Below, piece after piece: positions 8,917 through 20,191 of a DNA stretch of 36,720 nt (position 1 is its first letter; each line of letters begins with the position of its first letter). The translations under genes were made by a program, and so were the position numbers. The notes beneath the pieces were generated by a model. The model worked only from the letters and a program-made list of their open reading frames with translations. It was not told the DNA's origin and did not search any database. The stretch lies in contig NZ_MABH01000231.1 in assembly GCF_001720585.1 (NCBI RefSeq), forward strand, positions 1 to 36,720, given 5' to 3'. Source of the stretch: Cereibacter johrii. Lineage in GTDB: Bacteria > Pseudomonadota > Alphaproteobacteria > Rhodobacterales > Rhodobacteraceae.

Positions 8917-10691
8917 GAAGTCTCCTCGAGCGTGACCAGCACCGACCAGGGCGGCAGCGGGCTGCCAGCCTCGGTGCCGGGAGAGGCATGGATCACACGG
9001 CCCCCGGCCTCCGGCAAGTCCTGCGGCCGGTCGTCGAAATTGGCGCGCAGGCGAAGGACCGCGCCGTCGAGCTGCCAGTCCACCGCCACCAGATCGTCCG
9101 AGACCGCCACGATGCGCCCGCCGTTTCCGGGCGCCCGTTCGAGCCGCGGCGCGACCTCGCGGGCACGGGTGGCGAGCAGATCCTTGACGAAGGCCATCCA
9201 GGACCGGCCGCGCGCGGTGTCGCGGTGCAGCCAGTCGAGCTTCGAGGAAAGGAACGTGCCCTCGGAATTCGGATCCGGCACCGTCCGGTCGAGATCCAGC
9301 CCCTGGAAGGCCGAGAAATGTTCGAACTCCTTGCGCCGCCCGTTGCGGACGGCATCGGCGAGCTCTCCGTGGAAGTCGGTGAAGAAGGTGAAGGGCCGCG
9401 TCTCGCCCCATTCCTCGCCCATGAACAGCAGCGGCACATGCGGCGAGAGCAGCAGGACCGCCATCATCGCGCGCAACCGTGCCTCGGGCGCGAGCGTCGT
9501 CAGCCGTTCGCCGAAGGCGCGGTTGCCGATCTGGTCGTGGTTCTGGAGGAAATCGACGAAGGCGAGCGGCGGCAGATGGCCCGACGGCTTGCCACGCGGC
9601 TTGCCCTCATGCTCGGAATGCTCGCCCTGATAGACGAAGCCCTCGGCCAGCGCGCGAGCATATTTGCGCCAGTGATCCTTCACGAAGTCGCAGTAATAGC
9701 CCTCGGTCTCGCCCGTCAGCAGGACATGGGCCACATTATGCAGGTCGTCGTTCCATTCGGCCGTGTGCAGCACCACCTCGCCGGAGGATCCCCGCTCGTG
9801 CAGCCGGGTGATGTTGCGGTTGTCCTCGGTGGTGAGATGGATCGGCCGGTCGGGGATGCGCTGCCGGATCGTGCGGGCCAGATCCACCAGCACCTCGGGG
9901 TCCGACTCCGGGTCGCGGATATGGTCGGCCGCATCGATGCGCAGCCCGTCGAAGCGGAACTCGGTCAGCCAGTAGAGCGCATTGTCGAGGAAGAAGCGGC
10001 GCACGGCCGGCAGGTGATAGGCGATGGCGATGCCCCAGGGCGTATGCCGTTCCGGATCGAAGAAGTCCGCGGCATAGGCGCCGAGGTAATTCCCCTCCGG
10101 CCCGAAATGGTTGTAGACCACATCGAGCACCACGCTCATCCCGAGGCCATGGGCCGCGTCGATCAGGGCCTTCAGATCCTCGGGCGTGCCATAGGCGGGA
10201 TGGGGCGCATAGAGCAGCACCCCGTCGTAGCCCCAGCCGCGGTTGCCTCCGAACTGCGCCACCGGCAACAGCTCGATCATCGTGATCCCGACTTCGGCCA
10301 GATGCGGCAGGTGCTCGATGGCGGCGCGGAAGGTGCCTTCCTCGGTGAAGGTGCCGATATGCAGCTCCATCACCACGGTCTCGGCCCATGGCCGCCCGGT
10401 CCAGTCGTGCTGCCAATCGAAGGAAGGCGCGACCAGACGCGACAGGCCGTGCACATCGCCCGCCTGCGCCCGTGCCGCGGGGTCCGGCACCACCTGTCCG
10501 CTTTCGAGCACGAAGCCATAGTCCATGCCCGGCTCTGCGGGCACCTGCACCTCGAACCACCCGTCGTCGCTGCGCGTCATCGGGTGATCCGTTCCGTCGA
10601 GTCTCAGCACCAGCCGCTCCTGCGACGGCGCCCAGAGCCGGAAGCGGCCGAGGCCATCCTCGATCCGCGGTCCCCAGGCCCAGTCGTTCAT
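8913..10691 (-). CDS. treZ: Malto-oligosyltrehalose trehalohydrolase TreZ
   Basis: TreZ hydrolyses maltooligosyl-trehalose made by TreY, releasing free trehalose. The 592-residue protein has an N-terminal beta-sandwich (FRLWAPSQERLVLRL, about 17-31), a GH13 barrel with nucleophile Asp253 in GLRIDAADH and acid/base Glu289 in HLTTEDNRN, and a C-terminal beta domain. The TTEDN segment is characteristic of TreZ and separates it from GlgB and GlgX. The start at 10691 overlaps the glgX stop as ATGA, with GGAGGAG about 5-8 bases upstream. The C-terminus (LEETS) resembles that of the upstream glgX product (LEETE), as expected for related GH13 proteins. Confidence 0.95.
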   Translation of the reverse strand: MNDWAWGPRIEDGLGRFRLWAPSQERLVLRLDGTDHPMTRSDDGWFEVQVPAEPGMDYGFVLESGQVVPDPAARAQAGDVHGLSRLVAPSFDWQHDWTGRPWAETVVMELHIGTFTEEGTFRAAIEHLPHLAEVGITMIELLPVAQFGGNRGWGYDGVLLYAPHPAYGTPEDLKALIDAAHGLGMSVVLDVVYNHFGPEGNYLGAYAADFFDPERHTPWGIAIAYHLPAVRRFFLDNALYWLTEFRFDGLRIDAADHIRDPESDPEVLVDLARTIRQRIPDRPIHLTTEDNRNITRLHERGSSGEVVLHTAEWNDDLHNVAHVLLTGETEGYYCDFVKDHWRKYARALAEGFVYQGEHSEHEGKPRGKPSGHLPPLAFVDFLQNHDQIGNRAFGERLTTLAPEARLRAMMAVLLLSPHVPLLFMGEEWGETRPFTFFTDFHGELADAVRNGRRKEFEHFSAFQGLDLDRTVPDPNSEGTFLSSKLDWLHRDTARGRSWMAFVKDLLATRAREVAPRLERAPGNGGRIVAVSDDLVAVDWQLDGAVLRLRANFDDRPQDLPEAGGRVIHASPGTEAGSPLPPWSVLVTLEETS

Positions 10692-12754
10692 TCAGTCTCC
10701 TCCAGAACCAGAAGTGTCCGCGGCGGCACGGCAAAGCCCGCCGCCCGCTGTGGTTCGGGCCGCTCCGGCACCCGCCCCGCCGCCGTATCCAGCAGAAGCC
10801 CCCATCCCCGGCCGACGTCCGGCAGGGAGAAGGGCACCTCCTCGAAATGGCTATTGAGAAGTGTCAGCAGGGCCGGCTTGTTCCGGATCAGCAGCCCCAA
10901 AGTTCGCGCCGCCGGATTGTGCCAGTCGTCGGGCTCCATCTCTTCCCCGTCGGGGCGCAGCCAGCGCACCTCGACCGGCTCCTCTCCCACCGCCGCCTTG
11001 TGCAGGAACGAGGGATGGCGCAGCAGCGGGCGCGACTTGCGAAGCGCGATCAGCCGCCGGGTGAAGTCGAGAAAGGCCGCGTCCCGCGGCTCGAGCCCGT
11101 CGAGCTTCAGCCAGTTCATCGCATTGTCCTGGCAGTAGGCGTTGTTGTTGCCGGCCTGGCTGCGGCCCACCTCGTCTCCCATCAGAAGCATGGGCGTGCC
11201 CTGCGAGATCAGGAGCGTGCCCATCATCGCCCGCCGCATCCGGTCGCGGAGGTCGAGCACCTCCGCATCCTCGGTGGGCCCCTCCGCGCCGCAGTTCCAG
11301 CTGCGGTTGTCGGAATGGCCGTCGCGGTTCTCTTCCTCGTTCGCCGCATTGTGCTTGTCGTTGTAGGACACGGTATCGGCGAGCGTGAAGCCATCGTGCG
11401 CGGTGATGAAATTCACGCTGGCCCAGGGACGCCGCCCCCGGCGGTCGAAATGCCCGGCCGATCCCAGCAGCTGCGAGGCGAGCCCCGGCAGCTCGCCCTC
11501 ATCGCCCTTCCAGTAGGAGCGCACCGTGTCGCGATACTGATCGTTCCACTCGGCCCATCCGGGAGGGAAGTTGCCGAGCTGATAGCCCTCGTGGCCCGTG
11601 TCCCAGGGCTCGGCGATCAGCTTCACCCGGCTCAGGACCGGATCCTGCCGCACCGCGTCGAGAAAGACCGCATTCGCGTTGAACCCCTGCCGGTCGCGCC
11701 CGAGCGAGGTCGCCAGATCGAAGCGGAAGCCATCGACATGGCAGGCCTCGACCCAGTAGCGCAAACTGTCCATGACCATCTGCAGCACCCGCTGGTGCCC
11801 GAGGTTCACCGTGTTTCCGCAACCCGTCGTGTCGTAGTAATAGCGCGGATCGTCGCCCAGCATGTAGTAGCTGGCATTGTCGATCCCCTTGAACGAGAGC
11901 GTGGGCCCGAGGTGGTTCCCCTCGGCCGTGTGGTTGTAGACCACGTCGAGGATCACCTCGATCCCGGCCTCGTGCAGCCGGCGCACCATCAGCTTGAATT
12001 CATGCACCCCGCCGCCGGGCGAGATGTAGCGCGTGGCCGGCGCGAAGAAGCCGATCGTGTTGTAGCCCCAGTAGTTCGTGAGCCCCTTCTCGATCAGGTA
12101 GCGGTCGTCGAAGAAGGCCTGCGTGGGCATGAGCTCGATGGCGGTCACACCGAGCGTCACCAGATGCTCGATGGCCCGCGGGTCGGCCAAGGCCGCGAAG
12201 GAGCCGCGCACCCGGTCGGGGATGGCGGGATTGAGGGCGGTCATGCCCTTGACGTGGGCCTCGTAGATGATCGTCTCGGCCCAGGGGATGTTCGGCGGAT
12301 AGTCGGGCCCCCAGGTCACGGCCGGATCGACGACCACGCATTTCGGCATGACGAAGGCCGAATCCCGGCGGTCGAACGAGAGGTCGGCGCGGGCATTGCC
12401 CATCCGGTAGCCGAAGACCGCATCGTGCCAGACCACCTCGCCCTGCAGCATCAGCGCATAGGGGTCGATCAGGAGCTTGTTCGGATTGAAGCGGAGCCCC
12501 GCCTGCGGCTCGTAGGGCCCGTGGACGCGGTAGCCGTAGAGCTGCCCGGGGCGCACCTCGGGCAGATAGCCGTGCCAGACCTCGTGGGTATATTCCGGCA
12601 GAGCCACGCGGGCGATCTCGCGCCGCCCGCGGGCGTCGAACAGGCAGAGCTCGACCTTGCGCGCATGAGCCGAGAAGATGGCGAAGTTGGTGCCCGACCC
12701 GTCCCAGGTCGCCCCGAGCGGGAAGGGCCTTCCCTCGCGCAGCGCAAAGCTCAT
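10688..12754 (-). CDS. glgX: Glycogen debranching enzyme GlgX
   Basis: GlgX hydrolyses alpha-1,6 branches in glycogen-like glucans, preferring short outer chains. The 688-residue protein has an N-terminal CBM48-type domain ([18 protein letters not shown]) and a GH13 barrel with nucleophile Asp346 in [13 protein letters not shown] and acid/base Glu382 in [15 protein letters not shown] and the NWLKL segment also fit the isoamylase/GlgX group. The open frame continues upstream as a shadow of glgB; the true start is ATG 12754, overlapping the glgB stop as ATGA. No Shine-Dalgarno is visible before this start (the bases are CTTCGTGACGCCTGC), so translation probably depends on ribosomes finishing glgB. 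Confidence 0.95.
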   Translation of the reverse strand: MSFALREGRPFPLGATWDGSGTNFAIFSAHARKVELCLFDARGRREIARVALPEYTHEVWHGYLPEVRPGQLYGYRVHGPYEPQAGLRFNPNKLLIDPYALMLQGEVVWHDAVFGYRMGNARADLSFDRRDSAFVMPKCVVVDPAVTWGPDYPPNIPWAETIIYEAHVKGMTALNPAIPDRVRGSFAALADPRAIEHLVTLGVTAIELMPTQAFFDDRYLIEKGLTNYWGYNTIGFFAPATRYISPGGGVHEFKLMVRRLHEAGIEVILDVVYNHTAEGNHLGPTLSFKGIDNASYYMLGDDPRYYYDTTGCGNTVNLGHQRVLQMVMDSLRYWVEACHVDGFRFDLATSLGRDRQGFNANAVFLDAVRQDPVLSRVKLIAEPWDTGHEGYQLGNFPPGWAEWNDQYRDTVRSYWKGDEGELPGLASQLLGSAGHFDRRGRRPWASVNFITAHDGFTLADTVSYNDKHNAANEEENRDGHSDNRSWNCGAEGPTEDAEVLDLRDRMRRAMMGTLLISQGTPMLLMGDEVGRSQAGNNNAYCQDNAMNWLKLDGLEPRDAAFLDFTRRLIALRKSRPLLRHPSFLHKAAVGEEPVEVRWLRPDGEEMEPDDWHNPAARTLGLLIRNKPALLTLLNSHFEEVPFSLPDVGRGWGLLLDTAAGRVPERPEPQRAAGFAVPPRTLLVLEETE

Positions 12755-14937
12755 GCAGGCGTCACGAAGATCGTGGCAAGCGGCGGCAGCGTCAGGCGCA
12801 GCGAGGCCGGCCGGCCGTGCCAGGAGACCTCCTCGGCCTGAAGACCGCCGGGATTGCCCACGTCCGAGCCGCCGTAGATCGCGGCGTCGGAGTTGAGGAT
12901 CTCGCGCCATTCGCCGCCCTCGGGCACCCCGATCCGGTAATCCGACCGCACCACGGGCGTGAGGTTGCAGACCGCCAGCACCGGCTTCTCGCCAGGCGCC
13001 TTGCGCAGGAAGCTCAGCACGCTGTTCTCGGTATCGCCGGCATCGATCCACTCGAACCCTTCGGGATCGCAATCCATCCGGTGCAGCGCGGGGCGCCTGC
13101 GGTATTCGCGGTTCAGGTCGGCCACGAGGCGCTTCATCCCCGCGTGGGACGGATCGTCGAGCAGATGCCAGTCGAGCGAGGCATCGTGGTTCCATTCGCG
13201 CTCCTGCGCGAACTCGCCGCCCATGAACAGCAGCTTCTTGCCCGGATGCGCCCACATGAAGCCGAAATAGGCCCGGAGGTTGGCGAACTTCTGCCAGCGG
13301 TCGCCCGCCATCTGCCCGATGAGCGAGCCCTTGCCGTGCACCACCTCGTCATGGCTGAGGGGCAGCACGAAATCCTCGGAATAGGCATAGACCATGCCGA
13401 AGGTCAGGTCGTGCTGGTGGTGCTTGCGGTGGATCGGGTCGCGCCGGAAATAGGCCAGCGTGTCGTGCATCCAGCCCATGTTCCACTTGAAGCCGAAGCC
13501 GAGCCCGCCCTCCTCGACGGGGCGGCTCACCTGCGGGAAGGCGGTCGATTCCTCGGCGATGGTGATGCAGCCCGGATGGTCGAGCCGGACGCGCTCGTTC
13601 ACGCCGCGCAGGAAATCGATCGCCTCGAGGTTCTCGCGCCCGCCATGCCGGTTCGGCACCCATTCGCCCGCGTTCCGCGAATAATCGAGGTAGAGCATCG
13701 AGGCCACCGCATCCACGCGCAGCGCATCGACATGGTAGCGGTCGAGCCAGAACAGGGCCGAGGCCTGCAGGAAGTTCGACACTTCCTGTCGGCCGAAGTT
13801 GTAGATCTGGGTGTTCCAGTCGCGGTGAAAGCCCTGCCGCGGGTCGGCATGGTCATAGAGATGGGTCCCGTCGAAATTGGCGAGCCCGTGGGCGTCGGAC
13901 GGGAAATGCGCGGGCACCCAGTCGAGGATGACGCCGATGCCGTCGCGGTGGAGCCGGTCCACCAGCCGCGCGAAGCCCTCGGGCGGGCCGAAGCGCGCGG
14001 TGGGGGCGAAGAGCCCGATGGGCTGATAGCCCCAGGAGCCGGTGAAGGGATGTTCGCTGATCGGCAGGAATTCCACATGGGTGAAGCCCATCTCGCGCAC
14101 ATAGGCCGACAGCTCCTCGGCCAGCGCGTCGTAATCGAGCCCCAGCCGCCATGAGCCCGCATGGACCTCGTAGATCGAGATCGGCGCATCGCGGCGCTGG
14201 CGGCTCGCGCGCTCCTGCATCCAGCCCGCATCGTGCCACTCGGCCTCTGGCAGCCCGTGGATCACCGAGGCCGTGGCCGGCGGCGCCTCCTGCGCGAAGG
14301 AGAGAGGGTCGGACTTGAGCGGCAGCCGCTCGCCCGAGGGGCCGAGGATCTCGTACTTGTAGAGATCGCCGGTATGGAGGCCCGGAATGAACAGCTCCCA
14401 CACGCCCGCGCCGATGCGCTTGCGCATCGGGTGGCGGCGGCCGTCCCAGGCGTTGAAGGCGCCCACGACCGAGACGCGGCGGGCGTTCGGCGCCCAGACG
14501 GCGAAGCTCACGCCCTGCACGCCCTCGATCTCGGCCGGATGGGCGCCGAGCCGGGTATAGAGCTGATAGTGCCGCCCCTCCCCGAGCAGATATTCGTCGA
14601 GCTCGCCCAGCACCTCGGGGAAGCGGTAGGGATCGTCCGCCTCCCACTCGTGCGGGCCCGAGACGAAGCGGAGGCGGTAGGGGAATTTCTCCTCGCCCGG
14701 CACCGTGCCCGCGAAGAAGCCCTCGGCGCCGATGCGCGCGAGAGAGGCGAGCACCTCGCCCCCCTGCCCCAGCACCGCAACCTCCGCGGCCTGCGGGGCG
14801 AAGACCCGGACCGACAGCGGCGTGCCGCCGCCTCCGTGCATGCCCAGCACGCGGAAGGGATCTCCGTGCGTTCCGCGCATGATGGCGGCCACGTCGCTTT
14901 CGGGGACGAGCTCCCCGGGCTTCGATGTCACGTTCAT
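12751..14937 (-). CDS. glgB: 1,4-alpha-glucan branching enzyme GlgB
   Basis: GlgB cuts an alpha-1,4 chain and rejoins it through an alpha-1,6 bond, making branches in glycogen. The 728-residue length equals that of the E. coli enzyme. The N-terminal region has the double early-set domains (FRVLGMHG; then [18 protein letters not shown] at about 150). In the barrel, Asp409 in [16 protein letters not shown] is the nucleophile and Glu462 in [11 protein letters not shown] the acid/base; their 53-residue spacing equals E. coli D405/E458. [13 protein letters not shown] is also present. The start overlaps the treS stop as ATGA (14934-14937) with AGGA upstream. In the GlgE pathway it supplies branch points on the growing glucan. 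Confidence 0.97.
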   Translation of the reverse strand: MNVTSKPGELVPESDVAAIMRGTHGDPFRVLGMHGGGGTPLSVRVFAPQAAEVAVLGQGGEVLASLARIGAEGFFAGTVPGEEKFPYRLRFVSGPHEWEADDPYRFPEVLGELDEYLLGEGRHYQLYTRLGAHPAEIEGVQGVSFAVWAPNARRVSVVGAFNAWDGRRHPMRKRIGAGVWELFIPGLHTGDLYKYEILGPSGERLPLKSDPLSFAQEAPPATASVIHGLPEAEWHDAGWMQERASRQRRDAPISIYEVHAGSWRLGLDYDALAEELSAYVREMGFTHVEFLPISEHPFTGSWGYQPIGLFAPTARFGPPEGFARLVDRLHRDGIGVILDWVPAHFPSDAHGLANFDGTHLYDHADPRQGFHRDWNTQIYNFGRQEVSNFLQASALFWLDRYHVDALRVDAVASMLYLDYSRNAGEWVPNRHGGRENLEAIDFLRGVNERVRLDHPGCITIAEESTAFPQVSRPVEEGGLGFGFKWNMGWMHDTLAYFRRDPIHRKHHQHDLTFGMVYAYSEDFVLPLSHDEVVHGKGSLIGQMAGDRWQKFANLRAYFGFMWAHPGKKLLFMGGEFAQEREWNHDASLDWHLLDDPSHAGMKRLVADLNREYRRRPALHRMDCDPEGFEWIDAGDTENSVLSFLRKAPGEKPVLAVCNLTPVVRSDYRIGVPEGGEWREILNSDAAIYGGSDVGNPGGLQAEEVSWHGRPASLRLTLPPLATIFVTPA

Positions 14938-17900
14938 GCAGGTGTCCTGTCCAACAGTTCCAGAAGGCCGCGCAGCGGGATGCCGACCCAGGCGGGGCGG
15001 CTGCCCAATTCGTAGGAGGTCTCGTAGACCGCCTTCTGCACGAGGAAGAGATCGAGCAGCGCCTCCTTCAGCGCCGGGTCCGAAGGCAGGCTCGCGGTTC
15101 CGGCGGACGCGCCCTCGTAGGCGGAGAGGAAATCGGCCACCGCCTGTTGCCGCCAGGCCTCGGCCCGCTCCACCGCCCGCTCGCTTGCCGGGCCGAAGCT
15201 TTCCTCGTGACGGGCGAGGGCTGCGGCGGCGGCATAGTCGAACGAGCGCAGCATCCCGGCCACGTCGCGGAGCGGCGAGGATTTCTCGCGCCGTTCCTCG
15301 AGCGTGCGGCGCGGTTCGCCCTCGAAGTCGATGATGGCGACATCGTCCTGCGCAAGCAGCACCTGACCCAGATGGTAGTCGCCATGAATGCGGGTCAGCG
15401 CGCCCGACGGCTCGAAGCCGGTGACGCGGTCGAGCCGCGCCAGCAGGTCTTCGCGCCGCGCCAGCAGCGCCTCGGCCAGGGGCAGCACCTCCTCGGGCAG
15501 GTGCGTCCGCTGCCGTTCGAGCACCGACAGCATGGCCTCCGCCTCGCGCCGCGCCCCCTCGGCCCAGCCCGTCAGATGCTCGGCCCTCAGCGGCTCCATG
15601 CGGAAGGCCGCCTCGTCGGTCTCGGTGGCGAAGGCCTGATGCAGCTCGGCCGTGCGCTGGCCGAGAAGGCCCGGGATGGTCAGCGGGAAGGAGAAGCCGT
15701 CCTTCTCCTCTTCCGGCGCCTCGGCGGCGCTCCAGGCGCCGAAGTCGCCCAGATCGCGCACCAGCGCGTCGAAGAGACCGCGCCAGGCATCGCCCATGTT
15801 GGCCACGAAGGCGAAGGCCGCGGCGAGGACGGTCGCCTCGCCCTCGGCCGGACGCAGGCTCACCACGCCGAGATAGCGGGGCGTGTGGGTGTAGCCCGCC
15901 ACTTCCGTCAGGAAGCGCGCCACCTCGACGTCCGGCTGCTCGCCCGCCCGGAGACGGCGGTAGAGCTTGAGGATCAGGCGGTCGCCGAAGGCGATCGAGA
16001 TGTTCGACTGCTCGGCCCCGAGATAGCGCGGCTCGCCCGGGTCGGCGATCTCGGCAAGGGCCGAGCCCGGCTCGAACACCACCTCGCCCCCGGCCCCCGA
16101 GAGCCTGCGGCCCTCACGCAGCGCCTCGAGCATCGCCTGCGCCATCTGCTCGTCATAGGCCCCATCGATGAGCGCGCCCACCTGCGGGCCGCGCCGGACC
16201 TTGGCCAGGGTGAAGCTCAGCTTGGGCGCCCCGGCCCGGAGCTGCTCCTCGCCCCAGAGCGCGGAGGCGGGCAGGAAATACTGCTGCGCCTCGCCGCCCA
16301 CATCGGCATCGAGCCGGACGAGGGCGTGATCGGCGGAGAGCGAGCCCAGAACGGCCAGCTTCACCGCGCTGATCTTCTCTTCCTTGGCCCCGAACCAGCG
16401 TTGCAGCGGCAGCCAGTTCGGCAGCACGTCGGCCTCGAACTGGCGCGTCTCGCGGCCCGTGAGCGCGGTTTCCGCCCGTCCGTCGCGCGTCGTGAGCGTG
16501 ATGAAATCGGGCAGCGTCTCGGGCATCGGCTGGTGCCAGCTCGGCAGCGCCTGCTGGTCGGACAGGATGAACCAGTAGAAGCCGTAGGGCGGCAGCGTCA
16601 GCATGTAGGGCAGATCGCCCACCGGCGGAAACTCCGACCGTCCCGTAAGCTCCACCGGCACCGCGCCGCGGAACCGGGCGAGATCCAGCTCGACCGCCTG
16701 CGCCGTGTCCGAGAGGTTCGCCACGCAGAGGATGTCCGTGCCCTCGTGGCTGCGCACATAGGCCAGCACCTTGCGGTTGCGCGGATAGAGCAGGCTCATC
16801 GAGCCGCGCCCGAAGGCCGGATGCTGCTTGCGCACCGCGATCAGGCGCCGCGTCCAGTTCAGGAGCGAGGACGGGTCTGCCGCCTGCGCCTCGACGTTGA
16901 TCGCCTGATGGCCGTAGACCGGGTCGAGGATGGTCGGCAGGTAAAGCTGCTGCGGATTGCAGCGCGAGAAGCCGCCGTTGCGGTCGGCCGACCATTGCAT
17001 GGGCGTGCGCACCCCGTCGCGGTCGCCGAGATAGTAGTTGTCGCCCATGCCGATCTCGTCGCCGTAATAGACGATGGGCGTGCCCGGCATCGACATCAGC
17101 ATCTGGTTCAGAAGCTCGATCTTGCGCCGGTCGTTCTTCATCAGCGGCGCCAGCCTGCGCCGGATGCCGAGATTGATCCGCGCCCGCGAATCCTCGGCAT
17201 AGAAGCGCCACATGTAGTCGCGCTCTTCGGCCGTCACCATCTCGAGCGTCAGCTCGTCGTGGTTCCGCAGGAAGATGCCCCATTGGCAGCCTTCCGGGAT
17301 CTCGGGCGTCTGGCGGATGATGTCGGTGATCGGATGCCGGTCGGCCTGCGCGAGCGCCATGTACATCCGCGGCATCAGCGGGAAATGAAAGCCCATGTGG
17401 CACTCGTCGCCCTCGCCGAAGTAGGGGCGCGTGTCCTCCGGCCACTGGTTCGCCTCGGCGAGCAGCATCCTGTCGGGGAAATGCTGGTCGAGATTGGCCC
17501 GGATCTTCTTGAGCACGTCATGCGTCTCGGGGAGGTTCTCGTTGTTGGTGCCCTCGCGCTCGACCAGATAGGGGATCGCGTCGAGCCTGAGCCCGTCGAC
17601 GCCCATCTCGAGCCACATGCGCATGATCTTGAGGACTTCCTCGAGCACGCGGGGATTGTCGAAGTTCAGGTCGGGCTGGTGCGAATAGAAGCGGTGCCAG
17701 TAATAGGCGCCCGCCACCGGATCCCAGGTCCAGTTCGACTTTTCCGTATCGAGGAAGATGATCCGCGTTTCAGGGAATTTCTGGTCGGTGTCGCTCCAGA
17801 CATACCAGTCGCGCGCGGCCGAGCCCTTCTTCGCCCGCCGGGCCCGCTGGAACCAGGGGTGCTGGTCGGAGGTGTGGTTGATGACGAGCTCGGTGATGAC

Positions 17901-18242
17901 GCGCAGCCCGCGCTTGTGCGCCTCCTGCACGAACAGCTTGAAGTCGCGCATCGCGCCGTAGGACGGGTTGATCGAGCGATAGTCCGAGATGTCGTAGCCG
18001 TCGTCGCGGAGCGGCGAGGGGTAGAACGGCAGCAGCCAGATCGCGGTCACGCCCAGCGCCTGCACATAATCCAGCCGCTGCATCAGGCCCGCGAAATCGC
18101 CGATCCCGTCGCCATTGGCGTCCTGAAACGCCTTGATGTGCAACTGGTAGATGATCGCATCCTTGTACCAGTCGGTCTGGCTGCGATCGATGCCGTCCGT
18201 GCGGCGGACGGCAACGGTGGAGGGAGAGACGTTCTGATTCAT
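14934..18242 (-). CDS. treS: Trehalose synthase TreS fused to maltokinase (Pep2-like)
   Basis: This 1102-residue bifunctional protein has an N-terminal GH13 trehalose synthase (about 1-550) that isomerises trehalose and maltose. Its C-terminal maltokinase domain (about 570-1102) phosphorylates maltose to alpha-maltose-1-phosphate with ATP. The TreS nucleophile is Asp221 ([15 protein letters not shown]) and the acid/base Glu263 ([12 protein letters not shown]); the 42-residue spacing matches mycobacterial TreS. The kinase has HGDYHLGQ at 953-960 with catalytic Asp955, and IDFEGEP further on for metal binding. In mycobacteria these are separate proteins in a complex; fusion would channel maltose. 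The open frame extends 52 codons further upstream, but ATG 18242 ([10 protein letters not shown]) overlaps the glgE stop as ATGA and begins just before the conserved WYKDAIIYQ. Confidence 0.95.
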   Translation of the reverse strand: MNQNVSPSTVAVRRTDGIDRSQTDWYKDAIIYQLHIKAFQDANGDGIGDFAGLMQRLDYVQALGVTAIWLLPFYPSPLRDDGYDISDYRSINPSYGAMRDFKLFVQEAHKRGLRVITELVINHTSDQHPWFQRARRAKKGSAARDWYVWSDTDQKFPETRIIFLDTEKSNWTWDPVAGAYYWHRFYSHQPDLNFDNPRVLEEVLKIMRMWLEMGVDGLRLDAIPYLVEREGTNNENLPETHDVLKKIRANLDQHFPDRMLLAEANQWPEDTRPYFGEGDECHMGFHFPLMPRMYMALAQADRHPITDIIRQTPEIPEGCQWGIFLRNHDELTLEMVTAEERDYMWRFYAEDSRARINLGIRRRLAPLMKNDRRKIELLNQMLMSMPGTPIVYYGDEIGMGDNYYLGDRDGVRTPMQWSADRNGGFSRCNPQQLYLPTILDPVYGHQAINVEAQAADPSSLLNWTRRLIAVRKQHPAFGRGSMSLLYPRNRKVLAYVRSHEGTDILCVANLSDTAQAVELDLARFRGAVPVELTGRSEFPPVGDLPYMLTLPPYGFYWFILSDQQALPSWHQPMPETLPDFITLTTRDGRAETALTGRETRQFEADVLPNWLPLQRWFGAKEEKISAVKLAVLGSLSADHALVRLDADVGGEAQQYFLPASALWGEEQLRAGAPKLSFTLAKVRRGPQVGALIDGAYDEQMAQAMLEALREGRRLSGAGGEVVFEPGSALAEIADPGEPRYLGAEQSNISIAFGDRLILKLYRRLRAGEQPDVEVARFLTEVAGYTHTPRYLGVVSLRPAEGEATVLAAAFAFVANMGDAWRGLFDALVRDLGDFGAWSAAEAPEEEKDGFSFPLTIPGLLGQRTAELHQAFATETDEAAFRMEPLRAEHLTGWAEGARREAEAMLSVLERQRTHLPEEVLPLAEALLARREDLLARLDRVTGFEPSGALTRIHGDYHLGQVLLAQDDVAIIDFEGEPRRTLEERREKSSPLRDVAGMLRSFDYAAAAALARHEESFGPASERAVERAEAWRQQAVADFLSAYEGASAGTASLPSDPALKEALLDLFLVQKAVYETSYELGSRPAWVGIPLRGLLELLDRTPA

Positions 18243-20191
18243 CTGGGCATTCCCGGCGCGTAGAGCCGCCAGACCGCATAGGGGCGGGTCTGCGGGTCGA
18301 GTTCCAGCCACTGCCACTTTCCGTGCCAGGTGAAGCGATTTCCGTTGAGCAGATCCTCGACCTCGACCGAGGCATCGTCGGGCAGCCCGAACTCCCACAG
18401 CGGGACCTCGAATTCGAAGGTCCGGGCCGCGTGCGGATCGAGGTTGACGTGGAAGAGCAGGAAATCCTGCTTGTCCTCGGTGCTCTTGCCATAGGCCAGC
18501 ACCGAGTCGTTGTGCGCATCGTAGAAGCGCAGCCGGGTGAAATCGCGCATCGCGGGATGGGTGCGGCGGATGTGGTTCATCAGCCGGATGTCATCCTGGA
18601 TATGCCCCGGCTGGTCGAAGTCCCAGGCGCGGAGCTGGTATTTCTCGGAGTTGAAATATTCCTCCTTCCCGGGCACCGGGGTCGCCTCGCAGATCTCATA
18701 GCCGTTGTAGAGCCCGTAATTGCCCCCGAGCGTCGCGGCAAGCGCGAGCCGCACCCGGAACCCCGGCCGCCCCGAATGCTGGAGATAGACCGGGTTGATG
18801 TCGGGCGTATTGGCAAAGAAGTTCGGCCGCATGTAGTGGCGGCAGTCCTCGGTGGTGAGCTCGGTGAGATAGTCGATGAGCTCGGCCTTGGTATTGCGCC
18901 AGGTGAAGTAGGAATAGCTCTGGCCATAGCCCACCTTGGCCAGACGCTTCATCACCTTGGGGCGTGTGAAGGCTTCGGCCAGGAAGATCACGTCGGGATG
19001 CTGCGATTGCACCTCGCCGATCATCCATTCCCAGAACGGGAAGGGCTTCGTGTGGGGATTGTCCACCCGGAAGATCTTCACGCCCTTTTCCACCCAGAAC
19101 AGCACCACATCGCGCAGCGCATACCACAATTCCGGCAGGGCGCCGCGGTAGAAATGGACGTTGACGATGTCCTCGTATTTCTTCGGCGGGTTCTCGGCGA
19201 ACTTGATCGTGCCGTCCGGCCGCCAGTCGAACCATTCCGGATGCTCGCGGATCCAGGGGTGATCCGGCGCGCACTGGATGGCGAAATCGAGCGCGATCTC
19301 CAGCCCGTGCGCATGGGCGGCCTCGACCAGCCGGCCGAAGCTCTCGAAATCGCCGAGCTCGGGATGGATCGCATCGTGCCCGCCCTCTTCGCTGCCGATG
19401 GCATAAGGAGAGCCCGGATCGTCCGGTGCAGGCGTCAGACTGTTGTTGCGCCCCTTGCGGTTCACGCGCCCGATCGGGTGGATCGGCGTGAAATAGAGCA
19501 CATCGAAGCCCAGATCCCGCACATAGGGCAGTTTGCGGATCACATCGTCGAAGGTGCCGTGCCGCTCCGGATCGTCCGACTGCGACCGCGGCATCATCTC
19601 GTACCAGGCCGAGAAGGCCGCGGCCTCCCGGTCGGCGAAGACGGGCAGGATCCTGTAGCAGGTGAGATTGGTGCGCGGCGCACAGCGCTTCATCGCCGCC
19701 ACCGCCTCGGGAGAGCTCATCCGCGCGAAGCGGGCGCCCGCCTCCTGATCGGCCCCGTCCTCGGCGAGGATCCGGTCGACGAGGGCGCGATCCTCGGGCC
19801 CCGCGGTCTCGACCGATTGCAGGAGCCTGCGCCCCTCCTCGAGTTCGAGATCGATCTTCTGGCCCGCGGCCAGCTTCTTCGCCACCTCCTTGCGCCAGGT
19901 GGTGTAGAGGTCGCGCCAGGCGATGAAGGTCAGCTCGTGAAAGGCGTTCTCGGCAAAGGTGACGCGCGCCTGCCAGCGGTCGTTCACGAGGAACTCCATG
20001 CGGACCTCGGTCCAGTCCTCTGCGCCCCGCGGGCGGTGCAGCACGGCCGCGTCGATGCTGTCATGTCCGTCGCAGAAGATGTCGGCCTGAACCGCCACCT
20101 CGCGGCCGGCCACCACCTTCGCGGCGAAGCGCCCGCCGTCGATCTCCAGATTGACGCCCTCGATGGCGACGCGGGCCTCGGCCAGCCGCAT
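18239..20191 (-). CDS. glgE: Alpha-1,4-glucan:maltose-1-phosphate maltosyltransferase GlgE
   Basis: GlgE transfers maltosyl units from alpha-maltose-1-phosphate to the non-reducing end of alpha-glucans, releasing phosphate. It is the defining enzyme of the GlgE glucan pathway. With the chosen start it has 650 residues. The diagnostic GlgE sequence FRVDNPHTKP carries the nucleophile Asp377, and FLAEAFTRP carries acid/base Glu406; the 29-residue spacing equals that of Streptomyces GlgE (D394/E423). The N-terminal beta domain starts with RLAEARVAIEGVN, aligned to other GlgE N-termini. I chose ATG 20191 because GGAGG lies 5 bases upstream and conserved sequence begins there. In-frame alternatives are ATG 20308, GTG 20338 and TTG 20386; these add low-complexity, non-conserved residues. 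It is the first gene of the operon. Confidence 0.93.
   Translation of the reverse strand: MRLAEARVAIEGVNLEIDGGRFAAKVVAGREVAVQADIFCDGHDSIDAAVLHRPRGAEDWTEVRMEFLVNDRWQARVTFAENAFHELTFIAWRDLYTTWRKEVAKKLAAGQKIDLELEEGRRLLQSVETAGPEDRALVDRILAEDGADQEAGARFARMSSPEAVAAMKRCAPRTNLTCYRILPVFADREAAAFSAWYEMMPRSQSDDPERHGTFDDVIRKLPYVRDLGFDVLYFTPIHPIGRVNRKGRNNSLTPAPDDPGSPYAIGSEEGGHDAIHPELGDFESFGRLVEAAHAHGLEIALDFAIQCAPDHPWIREHPEWFDWRPDGTIKFAENPPKKYEDIVNVHFYRGALPELWYALRDVVLFWVEKGVKIFRVDNPHTKPFPFWEWMIGEVQSQHPDVIFLAEAFTRPKVMKRLAKVGYGQSYSYFTWRNTKAELIDYLTELTTEDCRHYMRPNFFANTPDINPVYLQHSGRPGFRVRLALAATLGGNYGLYNGYEICEATPVPGKEEYFNSEKYQLRAWDFDQPGHIQDDIRLMNHIRRTHPAMRDFTRLRFYDAHNDSVLAYGKSTEDKQDFLLFHVNLDPHAARTFEFEVPLWEFGLPDDASVEVEDLLNGNRFTWHGKWQWLELDPQTRPYAVWRLYAPGMPR

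Noticed and set aside
14925-18263. Plus-strand open frame of 1112 codons opposite the treS-maltokinase gene
   Set aside because: Antisense shadow caused by GC-rich third positions; the minus strand carries TreS and kinase catalytic residues.
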